Shown here one piece after another: positions 11,062-19,658 of a stretch of 64,000 nucleotides of DNA (positions within the stretch are counted from its first letter, which is position 1; each line of letters begins with the position of its first letter). The notes beneath the pieces were generated by a model that had not been told where the DNA came from, made no database searches, and was given only the letters and a program-made list of their open reading frames with translations. The stretch is from contig NZ_BPQQ01000018.1 in NCBI RefSeq assembly GCF_022179325.1, forward strand, positions 1 through 64,000. Direction: 5' to 3'. The DNA is from Methylobacterium isbiliense. Lineage in GTDB: Bacteria > Pseudomonadota > Alphaproteobacteria > Rhizobiales > Beijerinckiaceae. Position numbers and translations under genes: made by a program.

Positions 11062-11888
11062 CCGCGCGCAAGGCCAGCGTCACCGAACTGTCGCAGGCCG
11101 CCGGAGACGGCTTCAGCCTGTTCGACACCGAGGAGGCGATCCTCGGGCGGACGGAGGTGATGCTGTCGCGCCTCGCCGAGGTCGCCGAGGGGGTGCGGGA
11201 ACTCGCGGGCGCCTACCGCCGCGGCTATCGCGAGCAGCGGCGGCTCGTGCGCCTGAGCGACCGCATGCAGGGCGACCTGCAGCGCGCCAACACGCGGCTG
11301 GGCGAGCAGCAGCGGGAGTTGCAGGCGCTCAACGACGCGCTGTCCGGCGAGATCGAGCAGCGCATCCGGCTGGAGGCCGAGCTGCGCCGCCTCGCCGACA
11401 CCGACCACCTCACCGGGGCGCTGACGCGCCGCCGCTTCATGGAGATCGGCGAGCGCGAGACCCTGCGCAGCCAGCGCGGCCGCATCCCGGCCTGCTTGCT
11501 GATGCTCGACCTCGACCGCTTCAAGATGATCAACGACGGCTTCGGCCACGAGGCCGGCGATGCGGCGCTCGTGGCCTTCGTCGGCATCTGCCGCGGCCAC
11601 CTGCGCTCGCTCGACGCGATCGGCCGCATGGGGGGCGAGGAATTCGCCATCCTGCTCGCCGACACCGATCGCGCAGGGGGGCTGGCGCTCGCCGAGCGGC
11701 TGCGACAGTCGGTCGCCGCCGTGCCGGTCTCCACCGGGCCTGGGCCTCTCTCGATCACGGTCAGCATCGGACTTGCCGCCCTGCGGCCCGAGGACGCCCT
11801 CGCCGACCTCCTGCGCCGCGCCGATGCGGCGCTCTACGCGGCCAAGGCCGCGGGCCGCAACTGCGTGCGCGGCGAGGAGGCGGCGTGA
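11058..11888 (+). CDS. siaD: SiaD-like diguanylate cyclase (GGDEF)
   Basis: A 276-aa soluble cyclase making c-di-GMP from two GTP. An N-terminal helical/coiled-coil region (about 35-110) precedes the GGDEF domain (about 112-272). The active-site motif is GGEEF at 192-196, an intact variant, and an RxxD inhibitory site (RSLD, 183-186) lies exactly five residues before it, so product feedback inhibition is expected. The start is a GTG overlapping the siaC stop in GTGA, and its own stop overlaps the next gene in the same way. Position directly after siaC fits activation of SiaD by SiaC binding to the coiled coil. Confidence 0.9.
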   Translation: MTARKASVTELSQAAGDGFSLFDTEEAILGRTEVMLSRLAEVAEGVRELAGAYRRGYREQRRLVRLSDRMQGDLQRANTRLGEQQRELQALNDALSGEIEQRIRLEAELRRLADTDHLTGALTRRRFMEIGERETLRSQRGRIPACLLMLDLDRFKMINDGFGHEAGDAALVAFVGICRGHLRSLDAIGRMGGEEFAILLADTDRAGGLALAERLRQSVAAVPVSTGPGPLSITVSIGLAALRPEDALADLLRRADAALYAAKAAGRNCVRGEEAA

Positions 11889-13549
11889 CCCCCGCCGAGG
11901 CGCAGCCCCGCCGCGGCGGCTCCCTGCGCGGCGCCGGGCCGCTGCGCGGCGGCGAGATCCTGGGCAAGCTCGGCTTCACCGAGCCGGCAGGTGCCGAGGC
12001 AGTCGAGGGCATCATGCGCCCGGGGGCGCTGCGGGGGGCGGCGCGCGGGCGCAACCTCGACGGCCTCGCCCACACGCTGTTCCTGCGCATCTACCCGGTC
12101 ATCGCCGCGGTGGTCCTCGCCACGCAGATCGGCATCGCCTGCGTGAACTACGCCGACGAGTTCCGCCTCTACGGCGAGCGCGGCGCGCTCCTCGCCGGGA
12201 TCACCGCCGCGAACCTCGCCCAGCCGGGCTGGAGTGCGGCGCCGGAGCGGGCCCGCACGGCGCTGCAGGCGCTCGCCCTCGACCCGGCCTTCCGCTACGC
12301 CGCCCTGCGCGACGCCGAGGGCCGGCTCGTCGCGAGCGCCGGGGAGGCACCGGGCAAGCGCGCCTTCGACCTGCTGCAGGTCGCCGCCGACCTGGCAGTA
12401 CCGGGCGAGGAGCGCGCGGGCAGCCTCTCGCTCGTCCTCTCGGCGGAGGCGCTGCGCGGCAACGCCGAGAAGCAGGCGCTGCTCGCGCTCGGCACCAGCC
12501 TCGTCCTGATGCTCGCCTTCGTGCTGACCCTGCGCACCACCGTGCGCCGCCACGTGCTCGGGCCCCTCAACCGCCTGCTCGGCGCCATGCGCGAGGTCGA
12601 GCACAAGCGCTGGGTGACGGTGGACCTCGGCGGCGACGCCCGGCCGAGCAACGAGATCGACGCGATCTCCTCCGCCTTCAACCGCATGGTGGAGGGCCTG
12701 CGCAGCGGCGACGAGGCCAAGCAGCTGCTGCTGGAGCTGGAGGCCGCCCACGCCAAGCTGGAACACGCCAACCGGCAGGTGATCGAGAGCATCGCCTATG
12801 CGCGCCGCATCCAGGCCTCGGTGCTGCCGGACCGGGCCGCACTCGCCGGCAGCGGGCTCGACGTCGCGATCCTGTGGGAGCCGCTCCACCTCGTCGGCGG
12901 CGATTATTTCTGGCTGGAGGCGATCGACGGGCAGGGCGTGATCGTGGTGGCGGATTGCACCGGGCACGGGGTGCCGGGCGCGTTCCTCACCCTGATCGTG
13001 GCCACCGCCCTCGACAGGCTGCTGCACGAGCGCGGCCTGCGCTCGCCCGCCGCGATCCTGGCCGGGCTCGACGCGATGGTGCGCGCGCAGCTGCGCCAGG
13101 ACGGGCGCGGGGCGGAATCCGACGACGGGCTCGATTGCGGCATCTGCGTCGTCGATCCGGCGAGCCGCACCCTGCGCTTCGCCGGGGCGGGCCTGTCGCT
13201 GACGCGGGTCGGCGCGGACGGCATCGAGCGGCTGCGCGGCGGGCGCCGCGGCCTCGGCTACCCGCGCACCGGCCGCGAGGCGCTCCCCGAGACCGACACC
13301 GTCGTGACGCTCGCGCCGGGCACGACCTTCTACCTGATGACCGACGGCATCACCGACCAGATGGGCGCCGCCGCGCCCGGCGAGCCCCCGCGCCTGCTCG
13401 GCCATCGCGCCGTCGCGGACCGCCTCGCCGCCACGGCGGACCGGCCGCTGCCCGAGCAGGTCGCGGCCCTGGAGGCCGGTCTCGCCGCCTATCGCGGGGC
13501 CGAGCCGCGGCGGGACGACATGACCCTCGTCGCCTTCCGGCTTCCCTGA
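11885..13549 (+). CDS. siaA: SiaA-like membrane PP2C/SpoIIE phosphatase with HAMP
   Basis: A 554-aa inner-membrane sensor phosphatase. Transmembrane helix 1 (about 66-88) and helix 2 (about 199-218) bracket a periplasmic sensor region; a HAMP domain (about 219-275), a coiled coil and a SpoIIE/PP2C-type domain (about 310-554) follow. Metal-binding aspartates are visible in GGDYFW, VVADCTGHGVPGAF and the C-terminal RRDDMTL. In the Pseudomonas Sia pathway SiaA dephosphorylates SiaC and so switches on c-di-GMP synthesis and aggregation. The N-terminal 60 residues are an unusual Arg/Gly-rich cytoplasmic tail. The gene is last in this operon rather than first. Confidence 0.88.
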   Translation: MTPAEAQPRRGGSLRGAGPLRGGEILGKLGFTEPAGAEAVEGIMRPGALRGAARGRNLDGLAHTLFLRIYPVIAAVVLATQIGIACVNYADEFRLYGERGALLAGITAANLAQPGWSAAPERARTALQALALDPAFRYAALRDAEGRLVASAGEAPGKRAFDLLQVAADLAVPGEERAGSLSLVLSAEALRGNAEKQALLALGTSLVLMLAFVLTLRTTVRRHVLGPLNRLLGAMREVEHKRWVTVDLGGDARPSNEIDAISSAFNRMVEGLRSGDEAKQLLLELEAAHAKLEHANRQVIESIAYARRIQASVLPDRAALAGSGLDVAILWEPLHLVGGDYFWLEAIDGQGVIVVADCTGHGVPGAFLTLIVATALDRLLHERGLRSPAAILAGLDAMVRAQLRQDGRGAESDDGLDCGICVVDPASRTLRFAGAGLSLTRVGADGIERLRGGRRGLGYPRTGREALPETDTVVTLAPGTTFYLMTDGITDQMGAAAPGEPPRLLGHRAVADRLAATADRPLPEQVAALEAGLAAYRGAEPRRDDMTLVAFRLP

Positions 13550-13567
13550 CCGGCAGGGGAGGGGGCC

Positions 13568-15232
13568 TCACAGCTCGCTGCGCCGGAGCAGGTAGTCGAG
13601 CCCGCCCACCCGGTACCAGCGGTAGCCGTAGCCCTCCAGCAGCACCCGGTACCGCCCGGCCTCGTCGGCCCGGCTGCGCTCGCCGGTGAGCAGGTCGATG
13701 AGCAGCCCGCCATCCTCCCCGATCCCGGTGGCGAAGCCGATCTCCAGCGGCTCGGCGGCGAAGTTGTGCAGGCACAGAACCGCGTTGTTGCGCCAGTCGT
13801 AGCGCAGGCCGAGCACGCTCTCGGCGCCGGTCTCGATCACCGCGAAGTCGCCCCAGCCGATCTCCGGCACCTCCTTGCGCATCCGCACGATGCGCTCCAG
13901 CCAGTTGAGGAACGAGTTCGGGTCCTGGCGCTGGACCGCGGCGTTGACGTGCGCGTAGCCGTAGGCGCCGGTGCCGATCGGCGGCGCGGTCGGGCGCGCG
14001 CTCTTGGTGAACCCGCCCTGCGGCTCGTCCGACCATTGCATCGGCGTGCGGCAGCTCTCGCGCTCGGGCAGCGAGAGGTCGTCGCCCATGCCGATCTCGT
14101 CGCCGTAGCGCAGCACCGGGGTGCCCGGCAGGGTGAACATCAGGCTGTAGGCGAGTTCGAGCCGGCGGCGGTCGCCGCCCAGCATCGTCGGCAGGCGGCG
14201 GCGGATGCCGCGCCCGTAGATCTGCATCTCGGGAGCCGGCGCGAAGGCGGCGAAGACCGCCTTGCGGTCCTTGGGCGAGAGGCGCCCGAGATCGAGTTCG
14301 TCGTGGTTGCGCAGGAACTGCGCCCATTGCGCGGAGGCCGGACGCTCGCGCGTGCGGGCCAGCGCCGCCGCGACCGCCTCCGCCCGCCCGGTGGCGAGCG
14401 CCAGGAACACCGCTTGGTTGACCTGGAAGTTGAACATCATGTGCATGCGGTCGGCATCGTCGCCGAAATAGTCGAGATCCTGCTCGGGCAGCACGTTGGC
14501 CTCGGCCAGGATGATCGCGTCGCCGCAGCGCCACTGCAGGAACTCGCGGAACCGGCGCAGCATGTCGAACTGCTCCACCGGCTTGCCCGCGGCCTCCGGC
14601 CCCTTCCGGGCGATCACGAACGGCACCGCATCCATGCGGAAGCCCGAGACCCCGAGCTGGATCCAGAACCCCATGATCTTCAGGATCTCCGCCATCACCC
14701 GCGGGTTGGCGGTGTTGAGATCGGGCTGGAACTCGTAGAAGCGGTGGAAGTAGTAGGCCCGCGCGGTCTTGTCGTAGGTCCAGGTGGTGGTCTGCACGCC
14801 GGGAAAGACCATGCCCTCGTCGGCACCGGGCGGCTTCGTCTTCGACCAGACGTACCAGTCGCGGTAGGGCGAGTCCGGGTCGGCGCGCGCGGAGCGGAAC
14901 CACGGATGCTGGTCGGAGGTGTGATTGACCACGAGGTCGATCAGCACCTTGAGGCCCCGCTGCTTGGCCGCGTGCGTGAAGGCCACGAAATCTCCGAGCG
15001 TGCCGTAGCGCGGGTCGACCCCGTAATGGTCCGTGATGTCGTAGCCGTGGTCGCGCTGGGGCGAGGGCTGGAACGGCATCAGCCAGATCGCCGTGACCCC
15101 GAGCCCCTGCAGGTAGTCGAGACGCCGCTCCAGCCCCTCGAAGTCCCCGATCCCGTCGCCGTTGGCATCCATGAAGGTGCCCACCGACAGGCAGTAGATC
15201 ACCGCGTTCTTGTACCAGAGATCGTCGATCAT
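13568..15232 (-). CDS. GH13 alpha-amylase family protein, trehalose synthase-like
   Basis: A 554-aa cytoplasmic (no signal peptide) glycoside hydrolase family 13 enzyme. The start MIDDLWYKNAVIYCLSV followed by DANGDGIGDFEGL and the LRNHDELDLG block resemble maltose alpha-D-glucosyltransferase (TreS). Catalytic residues are visible: nucleophile Asp201 in GFRMDAV, acid/base Glu244 in ILAEAN, transition-state Asp311 in NHDEL, plus the calcium/structural DLVVNHTSD block. The C-terminal beta-sandwich is short (about residues 460-554). Likely roles are interconversion of maltose and trehalose or hydrolysis of alpha-glucans for osmoprotection. The gene stands alone and converges on siaA with 18 bases between. 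Confidence 0.85.
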   Translation of the reverse strand: MIDDLWYKNAVIYCLSVGTFMDANGDGIGDFEGLERRLDYLQGLGVTAIWLMPFQPSPQRDHGYDITDHYGVDPRYGTLGDFVAFTHAAKQRGLKVLIDLVVNHTSDQHPWFRSARADPDSPYRDWYVWSKTKPPGADEGMVFPGVQTTTWTYDKTARAYYFHRFYEFQPDLNTANPRVMAEILKIMGFWIQLGVSGFRMDAVPFVIARKGPEAAGKPVEQFDMLRRFREFLQWRCGDAIILAEANVLPEQDLDYFGDDADRMHMMFNFQVNQAVFLALATGRAEAVAAALARTRERPASAQWAQFLRNHDELDLGRLSPKDRKAVFAAFAPAPEMQIYGRGIRRRLPTMLGGDRRRLELAYSLMFTLPGTPVLRYGDEIGMGDDLSLPERESCRTPMQWSDEPQGGFTKSARPTAPPIGTGAYGYAHVNAAVQRQDPNSFLNWLERIVRMRKEVPEIGWGDFAVIETGAESVLGLRYDWRNNAVLCLHNFAAEPLEIGFATGIGEDGGLLIDLLTGERSRADEAGRYRVLLEGYGYRWYRVGGLDYLLRRSEL

Positions 15233-15427
15233 GCGCCCTCGCGCCGCGCCCGCCCGGCCTGGAAGCTAGGGCCGGAGAGCCGGCAGCGTAGCCGCGTGGC
15301 CGCTGCCGCCCTTGAATGAGGCTGATTGCCTGCGAAAGAGGCAGGTTTCGGCGGCGGGCGCGCGGGGATGCCCTGGTTTCCATCGCCTGCGCGCGATTTC
15401 GGCAAAGCTTCCCTCCGGCGCGCCAAC

Positions 15428-15443
15428 TGGCACATCGCTTGCC
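15428..15443 (+). promoter_or_regulatory. Sigma-54 (RpoN) -24/-12 promoter for urtABCD
   Basis: TGGCAC-N5-TTGC is present with the essential GG and GC exactly 10 bases apart, about 43 bases before the urtA start. About 100 bases upstream (15329-15345) an inverted repeat CCTGC-N7-GCAGG sits where an NtrC enhancer would be expected. This fits nitrogen-limitation control of urea uptake; binding by NtrC is inferred, not shown. Confidence 0.7.
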
Positions 15444-15485
15444 GGTGCGTCCGCGACCGCAAGAACAGGTCGGGGAATGGAAATC

Positions 15486-16778
15486 ATGACGATGTCCTGG
15501 AAGGCTTGGCTGGCGCGCGCGACGGTCGCGGGCGGCGTGGCGATGGGCGCCCTCGCGGCGACCGCTGTGTCCGCGCAGGAGACGATCAAGGTCGGCATCC
15601 TGCACTCCCTGTCGGGCACGATGGCGATCTCCGAGACCACGCTCAAGGACGTCATGCTCATGCTCATCGATGAGCAGAACAAGAAGGGCGGCGTGCTCGG
15701 CAAGAAGCTCGAGGCGGTGGTGGTCGATCCGGCCTCCAACTGGCCGCTCTTCGCCGAGAAGGCGCGCGAGCTGATCGCAAAGGACAAGGTCTCGGCGGTG
15801 TTCGGCTGCTGGACCAGCGTGTCGCGCAAGTCCGTGCTGCCGGTGTTCAAGGAGCTGAACTCGATCCTGTTCTACCCTGTCCAGTACGAGGGCGAGGAGA
15901 GCGAGCGCAACGTGTTCTACACCGGCGCGGCGCCGAACCAGCAGGCGATTCCGGCCGTCGACTACCTGATGAAGGAGGAGAAGGTCGAGCGCTGGGTGCT
16001 GGAGGGCACCGACTACGTCTACCCGCGCACGACCAACAAGATCCTCGAAGCCTACCTCAAGGCGAAGGGCGTGAAGCCCGAGGACATCTCGATCAACTAC
16101 ACGCCCTTCGGCCAGTCCGACTGGCAGACCCGGGTCGCGGCGATCAAGAGCTTCGGCTCGGCCGGCAAGAAGACCGCGGTGGTCTCGACCATCAACGGCG
16201 ACGCCAACGTGCCGTTCTACAAGGAGCTGGCGAACCAGGGCATCAAGGCGACCGACATCCCGGTGGTGGCGTTCTCGGTCGGCGAGGAGGAACTGGCCGG
16301 CATCGACACCAAGCCGCTGCTCGGCCACCTCGCGGCCTGGAACTACTTCCAGTCGGTCGACACGCCCGACAACAAGGCGTTCATCGCCAAGTGGAGGGAG
16401 TTCACCAAGAACCCGAAGCGGGTGACGAACGACCCGATGGAGGCCCACTACATCGGCTTCAACATGTGGGTGAAGGCGGTCGAGAAGGCCGGCACGGTCG
16501 ATCCCGACAAGGTCATCGCGGCCCTGCCCGGCACCAAGCAGGCCAACCTGACCGGCGGCACCTCCGAGATGCTGCCCAACCACCACATCACCAAGCCGGT
16601 CTTCATCGGCGAGATCAAGGGCGACGGCCAGTTCGACGTGGTGTGGAAGACCGACGGGCTCGTGCCCGGCGACGCGTGGTCGAAGGAACTCGACGGCTCC
16701 AAGGACCTCGAGGCCGACTGGGTCAAGCTCAACTGCGGCAACTACAATACCAAGACGAAGAAGTGCGGCGGGGCGTGA
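15486..16778 (+). CDS. urtA: Urea ABC transporter substrate-binding protein UrtA
   Basis: A 430-aa periplasmic urea receptor. A signal peptide (about residues 1-26, ending VSA) precedes a type I periplasmic-binding fold starting TIKVGILHSLSGTMAISE, with the UrtA-typical YPVQYEGEESERNVFYTGAAP and PNHHITKPVFIGEI segments. Of two possible starts the ATG at 15486 is better placed relative to the GGGGA ribosome site than the ATG at 15477. It heads urtABCD behind a sigma-54-type promoter. Two hairpins separate it from urtB, a usual way to give more binding protein than permease. Confidence 0.96.
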   Translation: MTMSWKAWLARATVAGGVAMGALAATAVSAQETIKVGILHSLSGTMAISETTLKDVMLMLIDEQNKKGGVLGKKLEAVVVDPASNWPLFAEKARELIAKDKVSAVFGCWTSVSRKSVLPVFKELNSILFYPVQYEGEESERNVFYTGAAPNQQAIPAVDYLMKEEKVERWVLEGTDYVYPRTTNKILEAYLKAKGVKPEDISINYTPFGQSDWQTRVAAIKSFGSAGKKTAVVSTINGDANVPFYKELANQGIKATDIPVVAFSVGEEELAGIDTKPLLGHLAAWNYFQSVDTPDNKAFIAKWREFTKNPKRVTNDPMEAHYIGFNMWVKAVEKAGTVDPDKVIAALPGTKQANLTGGTSEMLPNHHITKPVFIGEIKGDGQFDVVWKTDGLVPGDAWSKELDGSKDLEADWVKLNCGNYNTKTKKCGGA

Positions 16779-16808
16779 GGCGCACCGCTCCCGCATGAGC
16801 GGAGGAAC

Positions 16809-16868
16809 CCCCTCTCCCGCACGGGAGAGGGGATCCCGCGCTGCCCGCGCCTCCTCCCGGAGGCGCGG
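16809..16868 (+). terminator. Two consecutive stem-loops between urtA and urtB
   Basis: The first, CCCCTCTCCC-GCAC-GGGAGAGGGG (16809-16832), is a perfect 10-bp stem of the same build as the secA terminator hairpin. The second, CCGCGCCTCC-TCCC-GGAGGCGCGG (16845-16868), is another perfect 10-bp stem. Together they may act as partial terminators or 3' stabilisers lowering permease expression relative to urtA. Confidence 0.65.
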
Positions 16869-16897
16869 ACCTTCACCCCGAACCGGATACCCCCCGG

Positions 16898-18496
16898 ATG
16901 CGCCGCTGGCTCACCCTTCTCCTCGCCCTCGCGGCCCTCTGCGCGGCCGGCCTTCAGCCGGCACGGGCCCAGTCTCCGGCCGATGCCGCCTACGCGAAGC
17001 TGGCGAGCGACAGCTATTCGGACATCGAGGGGGGCATCGCGGCGCTCGCCCTGAGCGGCGACCCGAAGGCCGGCGCGGTGCTCAAGGCGCTGGCGGACGG
17101 CAAGCTGCTCTACCGCCCCGACGACAAGACCCTGGCGATCCAGGGCGCCGCCGGCCTGACGGAGGCCCGCACCGGCGCGGCCCTGCCGGGCGCGGACGGC
17201 TTCAAGCCGGTCCGGGTCAACAACCGCGTGCGCCGGGCGATCGATGCCGCGCAGGGCAGCCTCAACCTCGTGGCGCCGAGCCCGGGCCTGCGCCGGGCCG
17301 CGGCCGACGCGGTGTTCAAGGCCCGCGACGCCGCCGCGCTTCCGGCCCTCGACGCGGCGCTCGCCCGCGAGACCGATCCGGGCGTGAAGCGCGCGATGGA
17401 GGAGGCCCGCGCCGCCGCCCTCCTGGCCAAGTCCGACGCCCCCGAGGCCGCCCGCATCGGCGCGGTCGCGGTGCTGCAGGGGCGCGGCGACGGGGATGCG
17501 CTGGCGATCCTGCGCGGCCTCTCCGGCGACGCCTCCCCGGGCGTGCGCGAGGGCGCGGCGCGGGCGATCGCCAGCGTCGAGACCCGGCTCGCCATCGTGG
17601 CGAACCTCCAGAACGCCTGGTACGGGATCTCGCTCGGCTCGGTGCTGCTGCTTGCCGCCATCGGGCTCGCCATCACCTTCGGGGTCATGGGCGTCATCAA
17701 CATGGCGCATGGCGAGATGGTGATGCTCGGCGCCTACACCACCTTCCTGGTGCAGGAGGTGATCCGCCAGCGGATGCCGGGCCTGTTCGACTGGTCGCTG
17801 CCGATCGCCATCCCGCTCGCCTTCGTGGTCGCGGGCGGCGTCGGCATCCTGATCGAGCGCGGCATCATCCGCCACCTCTACGGCCGGCCCCTGGAGACGC
17901 TGCTCGCCACCTGGGGCGTCAGCCTCATCCTGCAGCAGGCCGTGCGCTCGCTGTTCGGCCCCACCAACCGCGAGGTCGGCGCGCCCTCCTACATGGCGGG
18001 CGCCGTGGACGTGTTCGGTCTCTCGATCACCTGGGGCCGGCTCTGGATCGTGCTGTTCGCGCTGGCGGTCTTCGTCGGCCTCAACCTGATCCTCAAGGCC
18101 ACCTCCTTCGGCCTCAAGACCCGGGCGGTGACGCAGAACCGGCGCATGGCCGCCGCGATGGGCATCCGCACCCCGTGGGTCGACGCCTTCACGTTCGGGC
18201 TCGGCTCCGGCATCGCCGGCATCGCCGGGGTGGCGCTCTCCCAGATCGACAACGTCTCGCCGAATCTCGGCCAGAGCTACATCATCGACTCGTTCCTCGT
18301 TGTGGTGTTCGGCGGTGTCGGCAATCTCTGGGGCACGCTGGTCGCGGCCCTGACCCTCGGCGTCGCCAACAAGTTCCTCGAACCCTTCGCGGGCGCGGTC
18401 CTGGGCAAGATCCTGCTCCTCGTCTTCATCGTGCTGTTCATCCAGAAGCGCCCGCGCGGCCTGTTCGCGCTCAAGGGCCGCGCGGTGGAGGCCTGA
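16898..18496 (+). CDS. urtB: Urea ABC transporter permease UrtB
   Basis: A 532-aa inner-membrane permease. Like other UrtB proteins it has a cleavable-looking N-terminal signal and a long Ala-rich helical periplasmic region (about 25-235) before a LivH-type permease domain of about eight membrane helices (about 240-525). Recognisable blocks include FGVMGVINMAHGEMVMLGAYTTF cut short here as GVINMAHGEM, and RAVTQNRRMAAAMGI, the coupling-helix region. It partners UrtC as the channel heterodimer, energised by UrtD and normally UrtE. Its ATG lies about 30 bases after the second hairpin, and its stop is 4 bases before urtC. Confidence 0.96.
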   Translation: MRRWLTLLLALAALCAAGLQPARAQSPADAAYAKLASDSYSDIEGGIAALALSGDPKAGAVLKALADGKLLYRPDDKTLAIQGAAGLTEARTGAALPGADGFKPVRVNNRVRRAIDAAQGSLNLVAPSPGLRRAAADAVFKARDAAALPALDAALARETDPGVKRAMEEARAAALLAKSDAPEAARIGAVAVLQGRGDGDALAILRGLSGDASPGVREGAARAIASVETRLAIVANLQNAWYGISLGSVLLLAAIGLAITFGVMGVINMAHGEMVMLGAYTTFLVQEVIRQRMPGLFDWSLPIAIPLAFVVAGGVGILIERGIIRHLYGRPLETLLATWGVSLILQQAVRSLFGPTNREVGAPSYMAGAVDVFGLSITWGRLWIVLFALAVFVGLNLILKATSFGLKTRAVTQNRRMAAAMGIRTPWVDAFTFGLGSGIAGIAGVALSQIDNVSPNLGQSYIIDSFLVVVFGGVGNLWGTLVAALTLGVANKFLEPFAGAVLGKILLLVFIVLFIQKRPRGLFALKGRAVEA

Positions 18497-18500
18497 TCCC

Positions 18501-19658
18501 ATGACGTATGACGGCCTCATCGACCGCAAGGGCTGGATCTTCCTGGGCGTCCTCGCCGCCTTCGCGGTGGCGGTCCCGATCCTGAACCTCCTCACCCCGC
18601 CGGATTCCGCCCTGCACGTGCCGACCTATGCGGTCTCGCTGATGGGCAAGTACCTCGCCTACGCCATGCTGGCGCTCAGCCTCGACCTCGTCTGGGGCTA
18701 TTGCGGCATCCTCTCGCTCGGCCACGGCGCCTTCTTCGCCCTCGGCGGCTATGCCATGGGCATGTACCTGATGCGCCAGATCGGCCCGCGCGGCGTCTAC
18801 GGCCACCCGGTGCTCCCCGACTTCATGGTCTTCCTGAACTACAAGGAACTGCCCTGGTACTGGCACGGCTTCGACTGGTTTCCCTTCGCGGCCCTGATGG
18901 TGCTGCTCGTGCCGGGGCTGCTCGCCTTCGTGTTCGGCTGGCTCGCCTTCCGCTCGCGGGTGACGGGGGTCTACCTCTCGATCATCACCCAGGCGATGAC
19001 CTTCGCGCTGATGCTCGCCTTCTTCCGCAACGACATGGGGCTGGGCGGCAACAACGGGCTCACCGACTTCAAGGACATCCTGGGCTTCCCGGTGCAGGCG
19101 CAGGGCACGCGCGTGACGCTGTTCGTGCTCACCGCCCTGGCGCTGGCGCTGGCCTACCTCGTCGCCCGCGCCATGACGACCTCGGCCTACGGCAAGGTCC
19201 TGATCGCCATCCGCGACGCGGAATCGCGCACCCGCTTCCTCGGCTACCGCACCGACCACTTCAAGGTCCTGGCCTTCACGGTCTCGGCGATGATGGCGGG
19301 GGTGGCCGGCGCCCTCTACGTGCCGCAGGTCGGCATCATCAACCCCTCCGAGTTCACCCCGGCCAACTCCATCGAGGCGGTGATCTGGGTGGCGGTCGGC
19401 GGGCGCGGCACGCTGGTGGGCGCGGCGCTGGGCGGCGTGCTCGTCAACTACGCCAAGACCCTGCTCACCGGGGCGATGCCGGACGCGTGGCTGTTCATGC
19501 TCGGGGCGCTCTTCGTCGTGGTCACGCTGTTCCTGCCCCGCGGCATCGTCGGCACGCTGGTCGAGGCGGTCGGCGGCCGGCGCGCCAGGGCGGCCCTGCC
19601 GGGGCCGGCCCCCGGCGAGATCGCCCCCAAGCTCGCCGAGGAGGGGCGCGGATCGTGA
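18501..19658 (+). CDS. urtC: Urea ABC transporter permease UrtC
   Basis: A 385-aa LivM-type inner-membrane permease, the second half of the urea channel. About nine to ten hydrophobic helices are visible, with the conserved SLDLVWGYCGILSLGHGAFF region and the coupling segment IRDAESRTRFLGYR. The EFTPANSIEAVIWVAVGGRGTLVGA block near residue 290-315 is typical of UrtC. It starts 4 bases after urtB and its end overlaps the GTG of urtD, so the three genes are translationally linked. Confidence 0.96.
   Translation: MTYDGLIDRKGWIFLGVLAAFAVAVPILNLLTPPDSALHVPTYAVSLMGKYLAYAMLALSLDLVWGYCGILSLGHGAFFALGGYAMGMYLMRQIGPRGVYGHPVLPDFMVFLNYKELPWYWHGFDWFPFAALMVLLVPGLLAFVFGWLAFRSRVTGVYLSIITQAMTFALMLAFFRNDMGLGGNNGLTDFKDILGFPVQAQGTRVTLFVLTALALALAYLVARAMTTSAYGKVLIAIRDAESRTRFLGYRTDHFKVLAFTVSAMMAGVAGALYVPQVGIINPSEFTPANSIEAVIWVAVGGRGTLVGAALGGVLVNYAKTLLTGAMPDAWLFMLGALFVVVTLFLPRGIVGTLVEAVGGRRARAALPGPAPGEIAPKLAEEGRGS

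Noticed and set aside
13350-16796. 1148-aa minus-strand frame crossing three genes
   Set aside because: Spans siaA, the GH13 gene and urtA antisense; translation is Arg/Gly/Asp-rich without domains, and the genes it crosses are certain.
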